DNA from: Flavobacterium sp. HSC-32F16
GTDB lineage: Bacteria; Bacteroidota; Bacteroidia; Flavobacteriales; Flavobacteriaceae
Assembly (NCBI RefSeq): GCF_024171645.1
Contig: NZ_JALKAC010000007.1
Span: forward strand, 186,001 to 250,000
Reading direction: 5' to 3'
DNA: 64,000 nucleotides
A model generated the notes under the pieces. It was not told the DNA's origin. It did no database searches and saw only the letters and a program-made list of their open reading frames with translations. This document shows positions 17,494 through 26,226 of the stretch, one piece after another. The number at the start of each line of letters is the position of its first letter. Within the stretch, counting starts at the first letter, position 1. Both the position numbers and the translations under genes were made by a program.

Positions 17494-18642
17494 TTATTTT
17501 TTATTAGTTACTTCGGCAACTTTAGTTGATTTTTCTGGCTGAATCGCTTGTCCATCCTGAAGTTTGTCAATACCGCTTATCACGATTTGATCACCAGATT
17601 TTACGCCGTCTTTAATTAAATAGTTCGTCCCGCTTTTACCCACAACTGTAATAGGCATTTTAGTCACTTTGTTGTCTTTACCTACAGTGAAAACAAATAT
17701 TTTATCCTGCATTTCTATTGTAGCAGCTTGCGGTACTAAAATCGCATCGTCGTGGTTTAATCCTAAACGAATTCTTCCTGTGTTTCCAGAACGTAGAATT
17801 CCGTTTGCATTTGGAAAAGTCGCTCTAATCGTGATTGCTCCCGTAGTTTTATCAAACTGACCGTCAACCATATCGATTTTTCCAGTTTTTGGATAAGCGC
17901 TGTTATCAGCCAAAATCAAAGTAACAGGAGGAAGTTTTTTAATTTTATCACCTAATGAACTTCCAGCGTATTGTTCTTTAAAGTGAATGAAATCTGTTTC
18001 ACCTAAAGAGAAATAAGCAAACACTTCATGAACATCAGATAAAGTGGTAAGCGCTTCAACATCAGAAGCAGAAACTAAACTTCCTTGTTTTTTAGGTAGT
18101 CTTCCAATGTAACCACTTACTGGAGCCGTAACATTGGTGTAACCTAAATTAATTTTAGCAGAACCTACCATTGCTTTTGCCTGTTCGATATTTGCAGCAG
18201 CAATTTTTTGTGAAGCTTTAGCAGTTTTTAATTGATAATCAGAAACTACTTTGTTTTGAACTAGCGGCGTTAATTTATCTACTTCTAAATTCGCGTTAAT
18301 CAAAGCGGCTTCTGCAGCGTGAAGACTTGCCAAAGCATTGTTTAACTGCTCGCGAAACGGGCGCTCATTGATTTTGAATAAAGTTTGTCCTTTGGTTACA
18401 TAAGCACCTTCGTCAACAAAAATTCTGTCAAGGTTTCCGCTTACTTGTGGTCGAATTTCAACATCTACAGTTCCTTGGATAGCCGCTGGATATTCAGCAT
18501 CAGTAGTTGTATTTGCACTTGTTATAGCCAACACAGGTAAAATTGGCGGTGGTGGAGCAGTAGGCGCCTGATTTTTGTCGCCACAGCCGCTTAATACTAA
18601 AGCCAGAATAAAACTGGTTATAATTACATTTTTCATTTTCAT
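17494..18642 (-). CDS. RND periplasmic adaptor (AcrA/MFP) lipoprotein
   Basis: Membrane-fusion protein linking pump and channel. I chose the start at 18642 (MKMKNVIITSFILALVLSGC, lipidated Cys20), because the longest reading from 18756 begins inside the operator region and buries the signal peptide 40 residues in. Domains: lipoyl half EIRPQVSGNLDRIFVDEGAYVTKGQTLFKI, alpha-hairpin EAALINANLEVDKL...ASQKIAAANIEQAKAMV, second lipoyl half TAPVSGYIGRLPKKQGSLVSA, then beta-barrel and membrane-proximal domains. First pump gene after a 316-base regulatory gap. Confidence 0.94.
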   Translation of the reverse strand: MKMKNVIITSFILALVLSGCGDKNQAPTAPPPPILPVLAITSANTTTDAEYPAAIQGTVDVEIRPQVSGNLDRIFVDEGAYVTKGQTLFKINERPFREQLNNALASLHAAEAALINANLEVDKLTPLVQNKVVSDYQLKTAKASQKIAAANIEQAKAMVGSAKINLGYTNVTAPVSGYIGRLPKKQGSLVSASDVEALTTLSDVHEVFAYFSLGETDFIHFKEQYAGSSLGDKIKKLPPVTLILADNSAYPKTGKIDMVDGQFDKTTGAITIRATFPNANGILRSGNTGRIRLGLNHDDAILVPQAATIEMQDKIFVFTVGKDNKVTKMPITVVGKSGTNYLIKDGVKSGDQIVISGIDKLQDGQAIQPEKSTKVAEVTNKK

Positions 18643-18732
18643 ATTGGTTTTAATTGGTTGAACATTTTCTCGGATTAAATTCATAGGTATTCTGGCATTC
18701 TCGGGATTCATATTTAATAAAATTAAATTATC

Positions 18733-18938
18733 TAACGTTGTTAAGTAAATGTGCACAAACTTTCTTACTTTAAGCTTTTTCTATTTTATTCTAAAATCAC
18801 TATTAAAATATTTAACGGTGTTAAGTAAAAGTCTAAAAAAAGGCTTTTATTACCTCGATTAAATTTTCTAACAGTGTTAAGTGTATGTTACAAAAAAAAG
18901 GATTTTATATTATCCAATTAAATTATTTTACACTGTTA
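18733..18938 (-). promoter_or_regulatory. four operator-like palindromes upstream of the RND operon
   Basis: Imperfect copies of one 11-base palindrome: TAACGTTGTTA (18733-18743), TAACGGTGTTA (18813-18823), TAACAGTGTTA (18869-18879) and TTACACTGTTA (18928-18938). Most are followed by AGTAAA or AGTGTA. Copies 2-4 sit 56-59 bases apart inside imperfect tandem repeats rich in TTTTAT and ATTAAA. A fifth copy lies in front of the TetR gene, which makes that repressor the obvious ligand. Confidence 0.75.
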
Positions 18939-18958
18939 AGTAAAAATTGAAAAAAAAA

Positions 18959-19552
18959 TTATTGTATAGATTTGATGATACCGCCAATGGCATCTTTCAA
19001 AATTTGTGCATTTATTGTTTCTAAAATATCACTTTTATTAATGATGTTGATGGCAATTAAACCATGAATAACAGAAAAGAAAGTGAAATACTTTTGCTTT
19101 ATGATATCCTGACTCGGATTGCTGTCTTTCATTACTTCAGCAATTACATGAGTGAATAATTTGTAAGGTCCCTCTTGAGCCGAACATCGCTGTGCGCAGC
19201 AGGTCATTTGAACACCAAACATCAACTGGTACATTTCAGTATTAGTAAAAGCGAAGTCCCAATAAGTCATCCACATGGCTTCTAATTGATCTTCGGGTTT
19301 TTCAAACTTATCTATTGCAATTTGCAATTCTTTAGTCAGTTTGACGAAACCTTTGCCAGTCAGTTCTTCTAATATTGCTTCTTTATTCGAGAAATATTCA
19401 TAAATAATAGGAGCAGTATATTCTATCCTGTCGGCAATTTTACGCATACTCAAACCATTCCAGCCTTCTTCTTTTACGATATCATAAGCAGCGCCAAGGA
19501 TGTTGTTCCTTGTCTCTTCTTTTTGTCTTAAAATTCGATCTTTGCTAGCCAT
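18959..19552 (-). CDS. TetR/AcrR-family repressor of the adjacent RND pump
   Basis: 197 aa. The HTH is at residues ~30-55 (GLSMRKIADRIEYTAPIIYEYFSNKEAILEEL). The C-terminal domain has a striking CCAQRCSAQ cluster (residues ~117-125), which could be redox- or metal-sensitive, but that is only suggested. It is encoded immediately upstream of and in the same orientation as the pump operon, with an operator before its own start and four in the gap to the adaptor gene. It probably represses both itself and the pump. Confidence 0.92.
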   Translation of the reverse strand: MASKDRILRQKEETRNNILGAAYDIVKEEGWNGLSMRKIADRIEYTAPIIYEYFSNKEAILEELTGKGFVKLTKELQIAIDKFEKPEDQLEAMWMTYWDFAFTNTEMYQLMFGVQMTCCAQRCSAQEGPYKLFTHVIAEVMKDSNPSQDIIKQKYFTFFSVIHGLIAINIINKSDILETINAQILKDAIGGIIKSIQ

Positions 19553-19574
19553 TTTATTCGAGTATTAAATTGTT

Positions 19575-19595
19575 TAACACTGTTAGGCAAATGTA
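19575..19595 (-). promoter_or_regulatory. promoter -7 box and operator of the TetR gene
   Basis: On the minus strand TACATTTG (19588-19595, TAnnTTTG) is followed after two bases by the palindrome TAACAGTGTTA (19575-19585 as TAACACTGTTA on the plus strand). This is the fifth copy of the operator in this locus and the best palindrome. It has the same box-then-operator layout as the TetR gene at 2.6 kb. Confidence 0.7.
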
Positions 19596-19770
19596 TGGCG
19601 GTTTTTCTAATTATGAAATAAAATTATCATAATATTTTCTTATCGTGTCATAGATTGGTTTGAAAAACGTTGTGAAGCGTTTATTTTATTGACATTTTTT
19701 TTGATGTGATTTTTTTAAGGAGCAGACATTTTTTGGTTTTTCAAGACGTTTTGTCCTGCTCTTCACTATA

Positions 19771-19800
19771 TCTTTTGCAGCGAACCCCGCTGCAAAAGGA
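19771..19800. repeat. palindrome CTTTTGCAGC / GCTGCAAAAG
   Basis: Perfect 10-base arms (19772-19781, 19789-19798) around GAACCCC. It is the centre of a GC-richer stretch (about 19740-19825) that looks like a dispersed intergenic element. The gap 19553-20111 holds this, the next element, and no credible gene. Confidence 0.75.
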
Positions 19801-19867
19801 TGCCGTTTCGATCAGGGCTAGGTAAAAAAATATATTTTTCATTATAAAACAAAAAATATACACTTAA

Positions 19868-20032
19868 AACTGGACTGAAGTCCAGCTCTAAAATATTTTT
19901 CGAGTCTTTGGCTCTTTTTTTGTGCGATAAGCATAGGATTAAATTCCCTTTTTGAAAACCGTTGCCAAATAGTAAAGAAAATAAAATTCCAAAGGAATGA
20001 TCTATATTGTAGAGCTGGACTTCAGTCCAGTT
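19868..20032. repeat. REP-like element with 23-base inverted ends
   Basis: The left end (19868-19890) begins AACTGGACTGAAGTCCAG and continues with CTCTA; the right end (20010-20032) is its exact reverse complement. Each end is itself a hairpin (CTGGACT-GA-AGTCCAG). Two inverted REP-like hairpins around ~120 bases are the layout of a BIME-like unit. The minus-strand ORF that spans it is composed of repeat sequence and is not counted as a gene. Confidence 0.8.
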
Positions 20033-20111
20033 CAAAATGCAATAAAAAAATGACAAAACCAAAACCAAAAATCATCGCATAGATTTTTTTTGTAACATTA
20101 CAACAAAAAAA

Positions 20112-20546
20112 ATGAAAACGCTAACCATCCTAAAAACCACAATTGCAGTTTTATTTTTCCAGCAGACCTTTTCTCAGGAAACCAAAAAAGAAACCGCAGC
20201 ACCGCAATACACAATCGAAAACTGTGTCAATCATTTCGAAATTGATAAAGCCGCTAAAACCAAAGTGGGATATCAATATTGGTTTGGAGATAAAAACTTC
20301 ACTCAGGAAAATACTCTTAAAATGAGTATAGTAGAACCTGGAAAATCGACTCACGCACCGCATCATCATCCCGAAGAAGAATTTTTCTATATTCTGGAAG
20401 GTTCCGCTTCTTTTTTCTTAGACGGAAAAACGGTTGTCGTTGGTCCAAATACAAGTTTATACTGCCCGCCAAATGCCGAACATGGAATCAGCAATGCCGG
20501 AAATACCAATTTAAAATATTTGGTTATTAAGAAAGATTTGAGATAA
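20112..20546 (+). CDS. exported cupin-domain protein
   Basis: 144 aa with a signal peptide (MKTLTILKTTIAVLFFQQTFS). The cupin motifs are present: H81-x2-HHH-x3-E90 in THAPHHHPEEEFFYILEGSA and H124 in PPNAEHGISN, so a metal site is likely. This is a small single-domain periplasmic or surface cupin of unknown substrate. It is the only plus-strand gene between 6.5 and 31.7 kb, and it converges with a broken lipoprotein gene whose stop lies 2 bases away. Confidence 0.85.
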   Translation: MKTLTILKTTIAVLFFQQTFSQETKKETAAPQYTIENCVNHFEIDKAAKTKVGYQYWFGDKNFTQENTLKMSIVEPGKSTHAPHHHPEEEFFYILEGSASFFLDGKTVVVGPNTSLYCPPNAEHGISNAGNTNLKYLVIKKDLR

Positions 20547-20547
20547 A

Positions 20548-20933
20548 TTATTTCTTGCTTTGAGGTTGATAATTTATGAAAAGGCATTTGAAATTATCTT
20601 TCAATGCTAATAAATGAATTGTATCTTTTTGATATTTTAAAATTTTATATTTTGAATCACATAATTCTAATATACTATCATTCTTTAAATATTTCCAGTA
20701 ACCATCTTTTGCTTGACCGTCAAGAAGAATATGCCTTTCACCATTTGAAATATATCTAAATCACCATTTGGATGAAATTCCATGTAAAAACTAACTATTG
20801 AATTAGGATTAAATGTATTGCTGCTTACATAAGACCATTTTTTATCTGGATTTATAAGTAGGTATTCAAATTCACTTTTCTTACACGACGAAAAGGATAC
20901 AGCAATAATTATGGGAAGTATTCTTTTTATCAT
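20548..20933 (-). pseudogene. frameshifted small lipoprotein gene
   Basis: The open frame 20685-20933 encodes a lipoprotein start (MIKRILPIIIAVSFSSC, Cys17) and stops after 82 aa in an atypical tail. Adding one T in the T-run at 20758-20760 joins it to a second frame that reads RYISNGERHILLDGQAKDG, YWKYLKNDSILELCDSKYK and on to LFINYQPQSKK with stop TAA at 20548-20550. The restored protein would be 128 aa, and the total length then fits a whole number of codons. So this is either a recent 1-base deletion in a homopolymer or a sequencing error. Confidence 0.7.
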
Positions 20934-21014
20934 TTCTAAGATTTATTAGCTTTAATTGTTGCTGAACATATAATTAAAGTCTTGAAATACTAATTTGATG
21001 CAGAAGTTAATTTT

Positions 21015-21605
21015 TTAGTTCTCAATTTTAGTTTTGGTAAAAATTATTATTTGATTTTTTACCAGATAATATATTCCAACACAAAGTAAAAAGAATATTA
21101 TTTTCATCAACAAAGCAAGCAAATAATTAGACGGGTAAATATCTAAGTCATTATACATAGTCCAGAAACTGGGTAAATAATCACCATGAAATGAGATAAC
21201 TATTATTACAAATCGTTCAATTGATATAATTAGGATAAAGCTAAATATAACTCTGAAAAAAATATTTTTACTGACTTTTTTAAGCCGCAGTAGTTGTGTA
21301 ACAACAAACCATAAAATGGGTTGTAACCAAAATCCAACCCAATATTTCCCGAACATTCTGTTAGTCATACTGATTTGCTCCTCCAGATTACTTTCGACAT
21401 AAAAAATACATAGTCCAATTATCCAGACCAAGAAATATACTACTCCAGCCGAAGAAATAAAATGAACCACTTCTTCATCTATTTTTGACAGTTTTGGGCT
21501 CTTTATAAAAATTGAAATTAGCAAATAGAGAATGGTATACAAACCAAATGCAATAAAAAAATCTACAGTTATAATTTGAAGAAGCAATCTAATGTTATCA
21601 ATCAT
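21015..21605 (-). CDS. multi-pass membrane protein, unknown
   Basis: 196 aa, about five hydrophobic segments (residues ~10-32, 50-68, 88-106, 116-134, 160-182) with short polar loops and a basic C-terminus. No family recognised. It is followed by the broken lipoprotein gene and lies 28 bases downstream of the DUF4253 lipoprotein gene, so the three may share a transcript. Confidence 0.75.
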   Translation of the reverse strand: MIDNIRLLLQIITVDFFIAFGLYTILYLLISIFIKSPKLSKIDEEVVHFISSAGVVYFLVWIIGLCIFYVESNLEEQISMTNRMFGKYWVGFWLQPILWFVVTQLLRLKKVSKNIFFRVIFSFILIISIERFVIIVISFHGDYLPSFWTMYNDLDIYPSNYLLALLMKIIFFLLCVGIYYLVKNQIIIFTKTKIEN

Positions 21606-21633
21606 TAATTATTTTTTTTTAGGTTTGGTTTCA

Positions 21634-22293
21634 TTAATCCCACCACAACCATAATCCATTCATTTCCTTAATTGCTGGTTTTAGATTTTCTACAGACCCA
21701 ACACCTTGATCAACAGAATCTGGGCAGAATTTATACACTTCTTTAGCAAAAGAATCTAAATCCGAAGGTAATTTATCAAACTCTATATGAACCCAGTCTC
21801 TGCCACAACCAATTACTACTATACCGTATTTTGATTTCCATTCAGAGATTTTTGCTACTAAATCTGTATTTTCCAAACAATAGTTTATGCCATCGGTTCT
21901 TCTGTAACGAATAATGTCCAAATCATCTGTCCCTTTAATTACAGCAACACCTTTTTTATCGCCGTCTCCTTCAAATACAAAAATTAAATAACCATTATCT
22001 CTAAATTTACTTTTAAGTTTTTTAACAATTTCTACAGCCTTATCTTCTGTAGTTTCAGAATACGATCCATCATAAAATTTATCAGTTGAGACTTCACCTG
22101 TTTGCTGATCGATTTCAGGCAGTTTTTTTAAATCGTTTTGGGTAAGTTCTTTTAATTCTTGAAGTAAATCCGCTTCTGAGATTATGTTTTTCGCAGCTTC
22201 GGTTTTAGTTTGATTTTCTGACTGATCATTTTTTTTGCCACAGCTAGATAATAAAAAGAGTCCCAGAGCCGCAATTAGTAATTTTTGTTTCAT
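21634..22293 (-). CDS. DUF4253-domain lipoprotein
   Basis: 219 aa. Signal MKQKLLIAALGLFLLSSC gives lipidated Cys18. The C-terminal ~110 residues follow the DUF4253 pattern: YRRTDGINYCLENTDLVAKISEWKSKYG, then IEFDKLPSDLDSFAKEVYKFCPDSVDQGVGSVENL and the terminal LWLWWD. DUF4253 proteins in other phyla are often immunity-like or uncharacterised; here a lipoprotein anchor is fused in front, placing the domain in the periplasm. Function unknown. Confidence 0.82.
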   Translation of the reverse strand: MKQKLLIAALGLFLLSSCGKKNDQSENQTKTEAAKNIISEADLLQELKELTQNDLKKLPEIDQQTGEVSTDKFYDGSYSETTEDKAVEIVKKLKSKFRDNGYLIFVFEGDGDKKGVAVIKGTDDLDIIRYRRTDGINYCLENTDLVAKISEWKSKYGIVVIGCGRDWVHIEFDKLPSDLDSFAKEVYKFCPDSVDQGVGSVENLKPAIKEMNGLWLWWD

Positions 22294-22391
22294 GTTAGAT
22301 CTTAGTTTAATTTGAATTTTTATTGGGATTCAAATATATTTAAATATTCTTACAAATAATTGGAGTTGCAGTTTTTAAAGGAATAATAAAC

Positions 22392-22434
22392 AAAAAAAGA
22401 CAGTCCTTCAATTCAATAAGAACTGCCCTTTAAG
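22392..22434 (-). terminator. terminator, GGACAGTCC-type hairpin
   Basis: AAAAAAGACAGTCCTTC / GAACTGCCCTTT pairs with a few mismatches. It is the same hairpin sequence as at 37.47, 38.14 and 41.19 kb. Here it follows the minus-strand gene ending at 22467. Confidence 0.7.
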
Positions 22435-22466
22435 CAAACTTTCTTTAGTTTCTTCTCTGGTAATTT

Positions 22467-22892
22467 TTATTCTTTTACTTTTCGATTAAGATGAATAATA
22501 ACAGGATTTCTACCGTCTAAATCTCTTTTATCACGACCCAATAAACCAATATCAGCAATATTTGGCGTTTGAGATTTCATTTCATGCGGACTTACATACG
22601 TATACATTCCGTAGCCGTGTCCGGAAACAATCCAGCCTTCTGTATTTTTTAAATCGGTGACATCAAAATCCTCAGAACGTTCTCCTATATAAACAGGACC
22701 AAATTCTTTTATAAGTTTTAGAGCTGCGCTTTCTAAATGGCGAATTTCCTCTGCATGTTCAAAAATGATATAGGTGCCGTTTTTAAACAAAACCCAATCC
22801 TGAAATTTTGGATTGATACTAAGTCTCACATGATACAGTAATTCTGTTTCTGCTATTTCTTGAACTTTTTGATGGTCAGCTTTCTGTTTCAT
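22467..22892 (-). CDS. hypothetical cytoplasmic protein
   Basis: 141 aa, no signal peptide or membrane segment. N-terminal helix (HQKVQEIAETELLYHVRLSI), then a mixed alpha/beta body (WVLFKNGTYIIFEHAEEIRHLESAALKLIKEFGPVYIG, GWIVSGHGYGMYTYVSP). No family recognised. Single gene with its own terminator. Confidence 0.75.
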   Translation of the reverse strand: MKQKADHQKVQEIAETELLYHVRLSINPKFQDWVLFKNGTYIIFEHAEEIRHLESAALKLIKEFGPVYIGERSEDFDVTDLKNTEGWIVSGHGYGMYTYVSPHEMKSQTPNIADIGLLGRDKRDLDGRNPVIIHLNRKVKE

Positions 22893-23030
22893 AAAAAGAA
22901 AATTTAAAAGGAATACGATTGTTTTAAATCATTTATTTGGTGGTTTGGATGATGTGTTTAGAAAAAATCTACCCGTAAAAGTTTTAATTGTATTATTATA
23001 AGACATATTTACGATTCGTCCTATTTCAAT

Positions 23031-23068
23031 AAAAGCACCTTTAAACCAAAGGTCTAAAGGTGCTTTTT
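23031..23068 (-). terminator. terminator of the heavy-metal RND operon
   Basis: AAAAGCACCTTTA / TAAAGGTGCTTTTT perfect stem, followed on the minus strand by TTATTG. It is 20 bases after the pump stop codon. Confidence 0.85.
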
Positions 23069-23088
23069 CTAAATTTATATAAGTAAGA

Positions 23089-26000
23089 TTAAGATGCTGT
23101 GTTACTTGGATCTTTTTTGCGGTAAAACCAATAAAATACTTGCGGTAAAACCGTTAGTGATAAAATCATACACGTTATTAATCCGCCCACAATCATAATA
23201 GCTAATGGTTTTTGTACTTCAGAACCCATTCCGGTTGATAATGCAGCAGGCAGTAATCCTAAAGATCCCATAAGGGCAATCATCACAATAGGACGAATTC
23301 TGCTGTGAATTCCCTCCGAAATAGCATCTCTTAAATGCATTCCGTTTCGCATATTTTCCCTAATCATTCCGATGAGGACAATACTGTCAATCGCGCTCAC
23401 TCCAAAGAGAATAATAAATCCAATTCCCGCTGAGATTCCGAATACTGTTCCTGTTACCCAAAGCGACAGGAATCCGCCGATAAAAGCGTAAGGCATTGCG
23501 GTTACGGCAATCATAGTGTCTTTGAAATTTCCAAAGTTGAAATACAGCAGACATAAAATCAGTACCAAAACGACAGGAATAATCATTGCCAATTGTTTGG
23601 TTGCTCTTTCTTTACTTTCAAATTCTCCCGCCCATTTCATCACGTTTTCTTTCGGAAGTTTGACTTCGGCGGCTACTTTTTTCTGAGCTTCGTCAATTGT
23701 GCTTCCTAAATCTCGCCCTTCAATACTAAATCCTACAGCAATGTAACGGCTGTTTCCTTCACGGTAAATAAAGGTCGGACCCGTTTTATAATCTACCGTT
23801 GCAATTTCTTTTAACGGCACTTTTTTACCATTTAAGGTTGGAATAAGAATGCCTTCAATTTTTTCTTTAGAATCACGGTATTCTTTTTCAAAACGCAATG
23901 TGATATCAAATATCTTTTCGTCATCATAAAACTTGGTTGCTGCTTGTCCGCCAATTGTCATTCTGATTACGGCTTGCGCATCGGCAGTGGTAACAGCATA
24001 ACGAGCCATTTTTTCGTCGTCAAGCTGAATTCTTAATTCGGGTAAACCAATATTTTTATAGACATTAATATCTTCAATTCCTTTTACATCTTTTATCGAA
24101 TTGGCAACTTTTGCGGCCATTTCTTCCAATTGAAAAAGATCACTTCCAAATATCTTAATCGCCAGCGGACTTTTTACTCCGGCAACATATTCTTCGACAT
24201 TATCCTGAATGGGCTGACTGAAACCAAAGGCAATTCCGGGATATACATCGAGTACTTTTTTGATTTCGGCAATTAATTCTTCTTTAGAAATATCGTGTTT
24301 CCATTCGTCTTTATGTTTTAATTCGATATGGAATTCAATATTAAAAAATCCTGTTGGATCTGTTCCGTCGTTTGGTCTTCCGGTTTGCGTCAATATAAAT
24401 TTTACTTCTTCAAACTTCCTTATCTTGGCTTTCATTTCCTTAGTCAATCGCACCGATTCATCAAGATTGATGCTGTTTGGCAATGTCGCTCTTACATAAA
24501 TAGCGCCTTCATTTAGTTTCGGAATAAACTCTGATCCGTAAAAAGCAAACCTTGCACAGCAAACCGCTAACAAAGCTAAAAAGGCATAAAAAGTAATTTT
24601 ACGATGTTTGGTACTCCATTGAAACAGTTTAAAAAGGTTTTCTCTAAAGAAACGCGAAATCATATTTTCTTTCTCAACAATGTTTTTGGTCAGCATGACT
24701 TTACACATTGCAGGAACGTACGTAAGTGACAAAAGCAATGATCCTAATAGCGCATAACTTAATGTAAAGGCTAGGGGAGAGAACATTTTTCCTTCTACTT
24801 TCGTGAAAGAGAAAATAGGCATCAACGCGACAATCAAAATGATTAAGGCAAAGAAAATATAAGTCGCCACACTGCCGACACTTTTCTTGATCAATCCCAT
24901 TTTACTCATACTGTTAAAGCGTTCCATTCCCACTTTGTGCGCTTTCTTTTCGAGCGAAACAAAGACCTGTTCGACAATAACGAGCGTTCCTTCGAGCAGT
25001 AATCCAAAATCTAAGGCACCCATCGAAATTAAATTCGCCGGCAATCCCTGAATTCTCAGCATCACAATGGCAAACAAAAACGAAAGCGGAATTACAGATG
25101 CCACAATCAACGATGTTCTCCAGTTGTAAAGAAAAATAAACACGATTAACGATACCAGTAAAATACCTTCAACAAGGTTTTTAGTAACGGTTTTTACGGT
25201 TGTATTTACCAATTCGGTACGATCAATAAACGGAACAATTTTTACATTATCGGGTAAAACTCTCTCGTTAAGTTCAGTTAAACGTTCTTTAAGTTTTTTG
25301 ATCACTTCACCCGGATTTTCTCCGCGAAGCATGACTACAATTCCTTCTACAACATCATCGTTTCCGTCTAGACCTACTTGTCCTAATCTTGGTTTTGCCG
25401 AGATGGAAACTTCGGCTACGTGTTTTACTAAAACAGGAGCTCCGCCTTTGGTTTCGATTAAAATATTGCCAATATCTTCTACTTTATTGACTAACCCAAC
25501 TCCACGAACGACATAAGCCTGATCGCCACGCTGAATTACATCTCCACCCACATTGATATTACTTTTCGAAACGGCTTCGTAAACATCTAGAGCCGAAAGA
25601 TTGTAATTTTCTAACTGTGTTGGATTAATTTTGATTTCGAACATTTTTTCTTCACCACCAAAACTTACCACGTCGGCAACTCCGGGAACGGCAACCAATT
25701 CTCTTTCAATAACCCAATCCTGAATGGCCTGAATTTCCTTTATAGGCAAATCACTTTTAATAACATATCGGAATATCTCGCCGGTTGCGCCAGAAGGCGG
25801 ATCGATTTCTGCATCGGCTCCTTCGGGAAGATCAAGTCCACCCATACGGTTTGAGGCATATTGCTGTGCGTAAAAATCTTCAACGCCATCATCAAATAAT
25901 ACGGTTACCACCGATAACCCAAAAAGCGAAATAGAACGTACTTCGGATTTTTTCGGAATCGTATTCATTTGTTTGGAAATAGGAAGTGTGATGAATTTCT

Positions 26001-26193
26001 CTACTTCTTCGGCACTTCTTCCCGGCCATTGTGTAATAATTCTTGCTCTTGTATTGGTTACATCGGGAAAGGCTTCAATTGGTGTGTGAATGTAACTCAC
26101 GATACCGGCGACTAGTAATATAGCGGTCAGGAAAAAAACTATGAGGGAGTTTTTTAGCGAGAAAGCAACTAATCCTTGTACAAATTTTTTCAT
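23089..26193 (-). CDS. heavy-metal-type RND efflux pump (CzcA/CusA family)
   Basis: 1034-aa inner-membrane pump of the HME class. N-terminus NSLIVFFLTAILLVAGIVSYIHTPIEAFPDVTNTRARIITQWPGRSAEEVE is typical of CzcA/CusA. The TM4 motif is MGALDFGLLLEGTLVIVEQ, with D395, E401 and E408, where classical divalent-metal pumps have DFG...DGA...VEN; the D-to-E change leaves the exported ion uncertain. It is the last of three pump genes (channel, adaptor, pump) behind a two-component system. Spacing to the adaptor gene is 33 bases. Confidence 0.93.
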   Translation of the reverse strand: MKKFVQGLVAFSLKNSLIVFFLTAILLVAGIVSYIHTPIEAFPDVTNTRARIITQWPGRSAEEVEKFITLPISKQMNTIPKKSEVRSISLFGLSVVTVLFDDGVEDFYAQQYASNRMGGLDLPEGADAEIDPPSGATGEIFRYVIKSDLPIKEIQAIQDWVIERELVAVPGVADVVSFGGEEKMFEIKINPTQLENYNLSALDVYEAVSKSNINVGGDVIQRGDQAYVVRGVGLVNKVEDIGNILIETKGGAPVLVKHVAEVSISAKPRLGQVGLDGNDDVVEGIVVMLRGENPGEVIKKLKERLTELNERVLPDNVKIVPFIDRTELVNTTVKTVTKNLVEGILLVSLIVFIFLYNWRTSLIVASVIPLSFLFAIVMLRIQGLPANLISMGALDFGLLLEGTLVIVEQVFVSLEKKAHKVGMERFNSMSKMGLIKKSVGSVATYIFFALIILIVALMPIFSFTKVEGKMFSPLAFTLSYALLGSLLLSLTYVPAMCKVMLTKNIVEKENMISRFFRENLFKLFQWSTKHRKITFYAFLALLAVCCARFAFYGSEFIPKLNEGAIYVRATLPNSINLDESVRLTKEMKAKIRKFEEVKFILTQTGRPNDGTDPTGFFNIEFHIELKHKDEWKHDISKEELIAEIKKVLDVYPGIAFGFSQPIQDNVEEYVAGVKSPLAIKIFGSDLFQLEEMAAKVANSIKDVKGIEDINVYKNIGLPELRIQLDDEKMARYAVTTADAQAVIRMTIGGQAATKFYDDEKIFDITLRFEKEYRDSKEKIEGILIPTLNGKKVPLKEIATVDYKTGPTFIYREGNSRYIAVGFSIEGRDLGSTIDEAQKKVAAEVKLPKENVMKWAGEFESKERATKQLAMIIPVVLVLILCLLYFNFGNFKDTMIAVTAMPYAFIGGFLSLWVTGTVFGISAGIGFIILFGVSAIDSIVLIGMIRENMRNGMHLRDAISEGIHSRIRPIVMIALMGSLGLLPAALSTGMGSEVQKPLAIMIVGGLITCMILSLTVLPQVFYWFYRKKDPSNTAS

Positions 26194-26226
26194 GTCTTGT
26201 ATTGTGTTTATCCGTTTTGAGGATAA

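Noticed and set aside
19766-20068. Open reading frame of 100 codons on the minus strand
   Set aside because: It is made of the inverted REP-like ends and the GCAGC palindrome. The composition is that of repeat sequence and no protein family fits.
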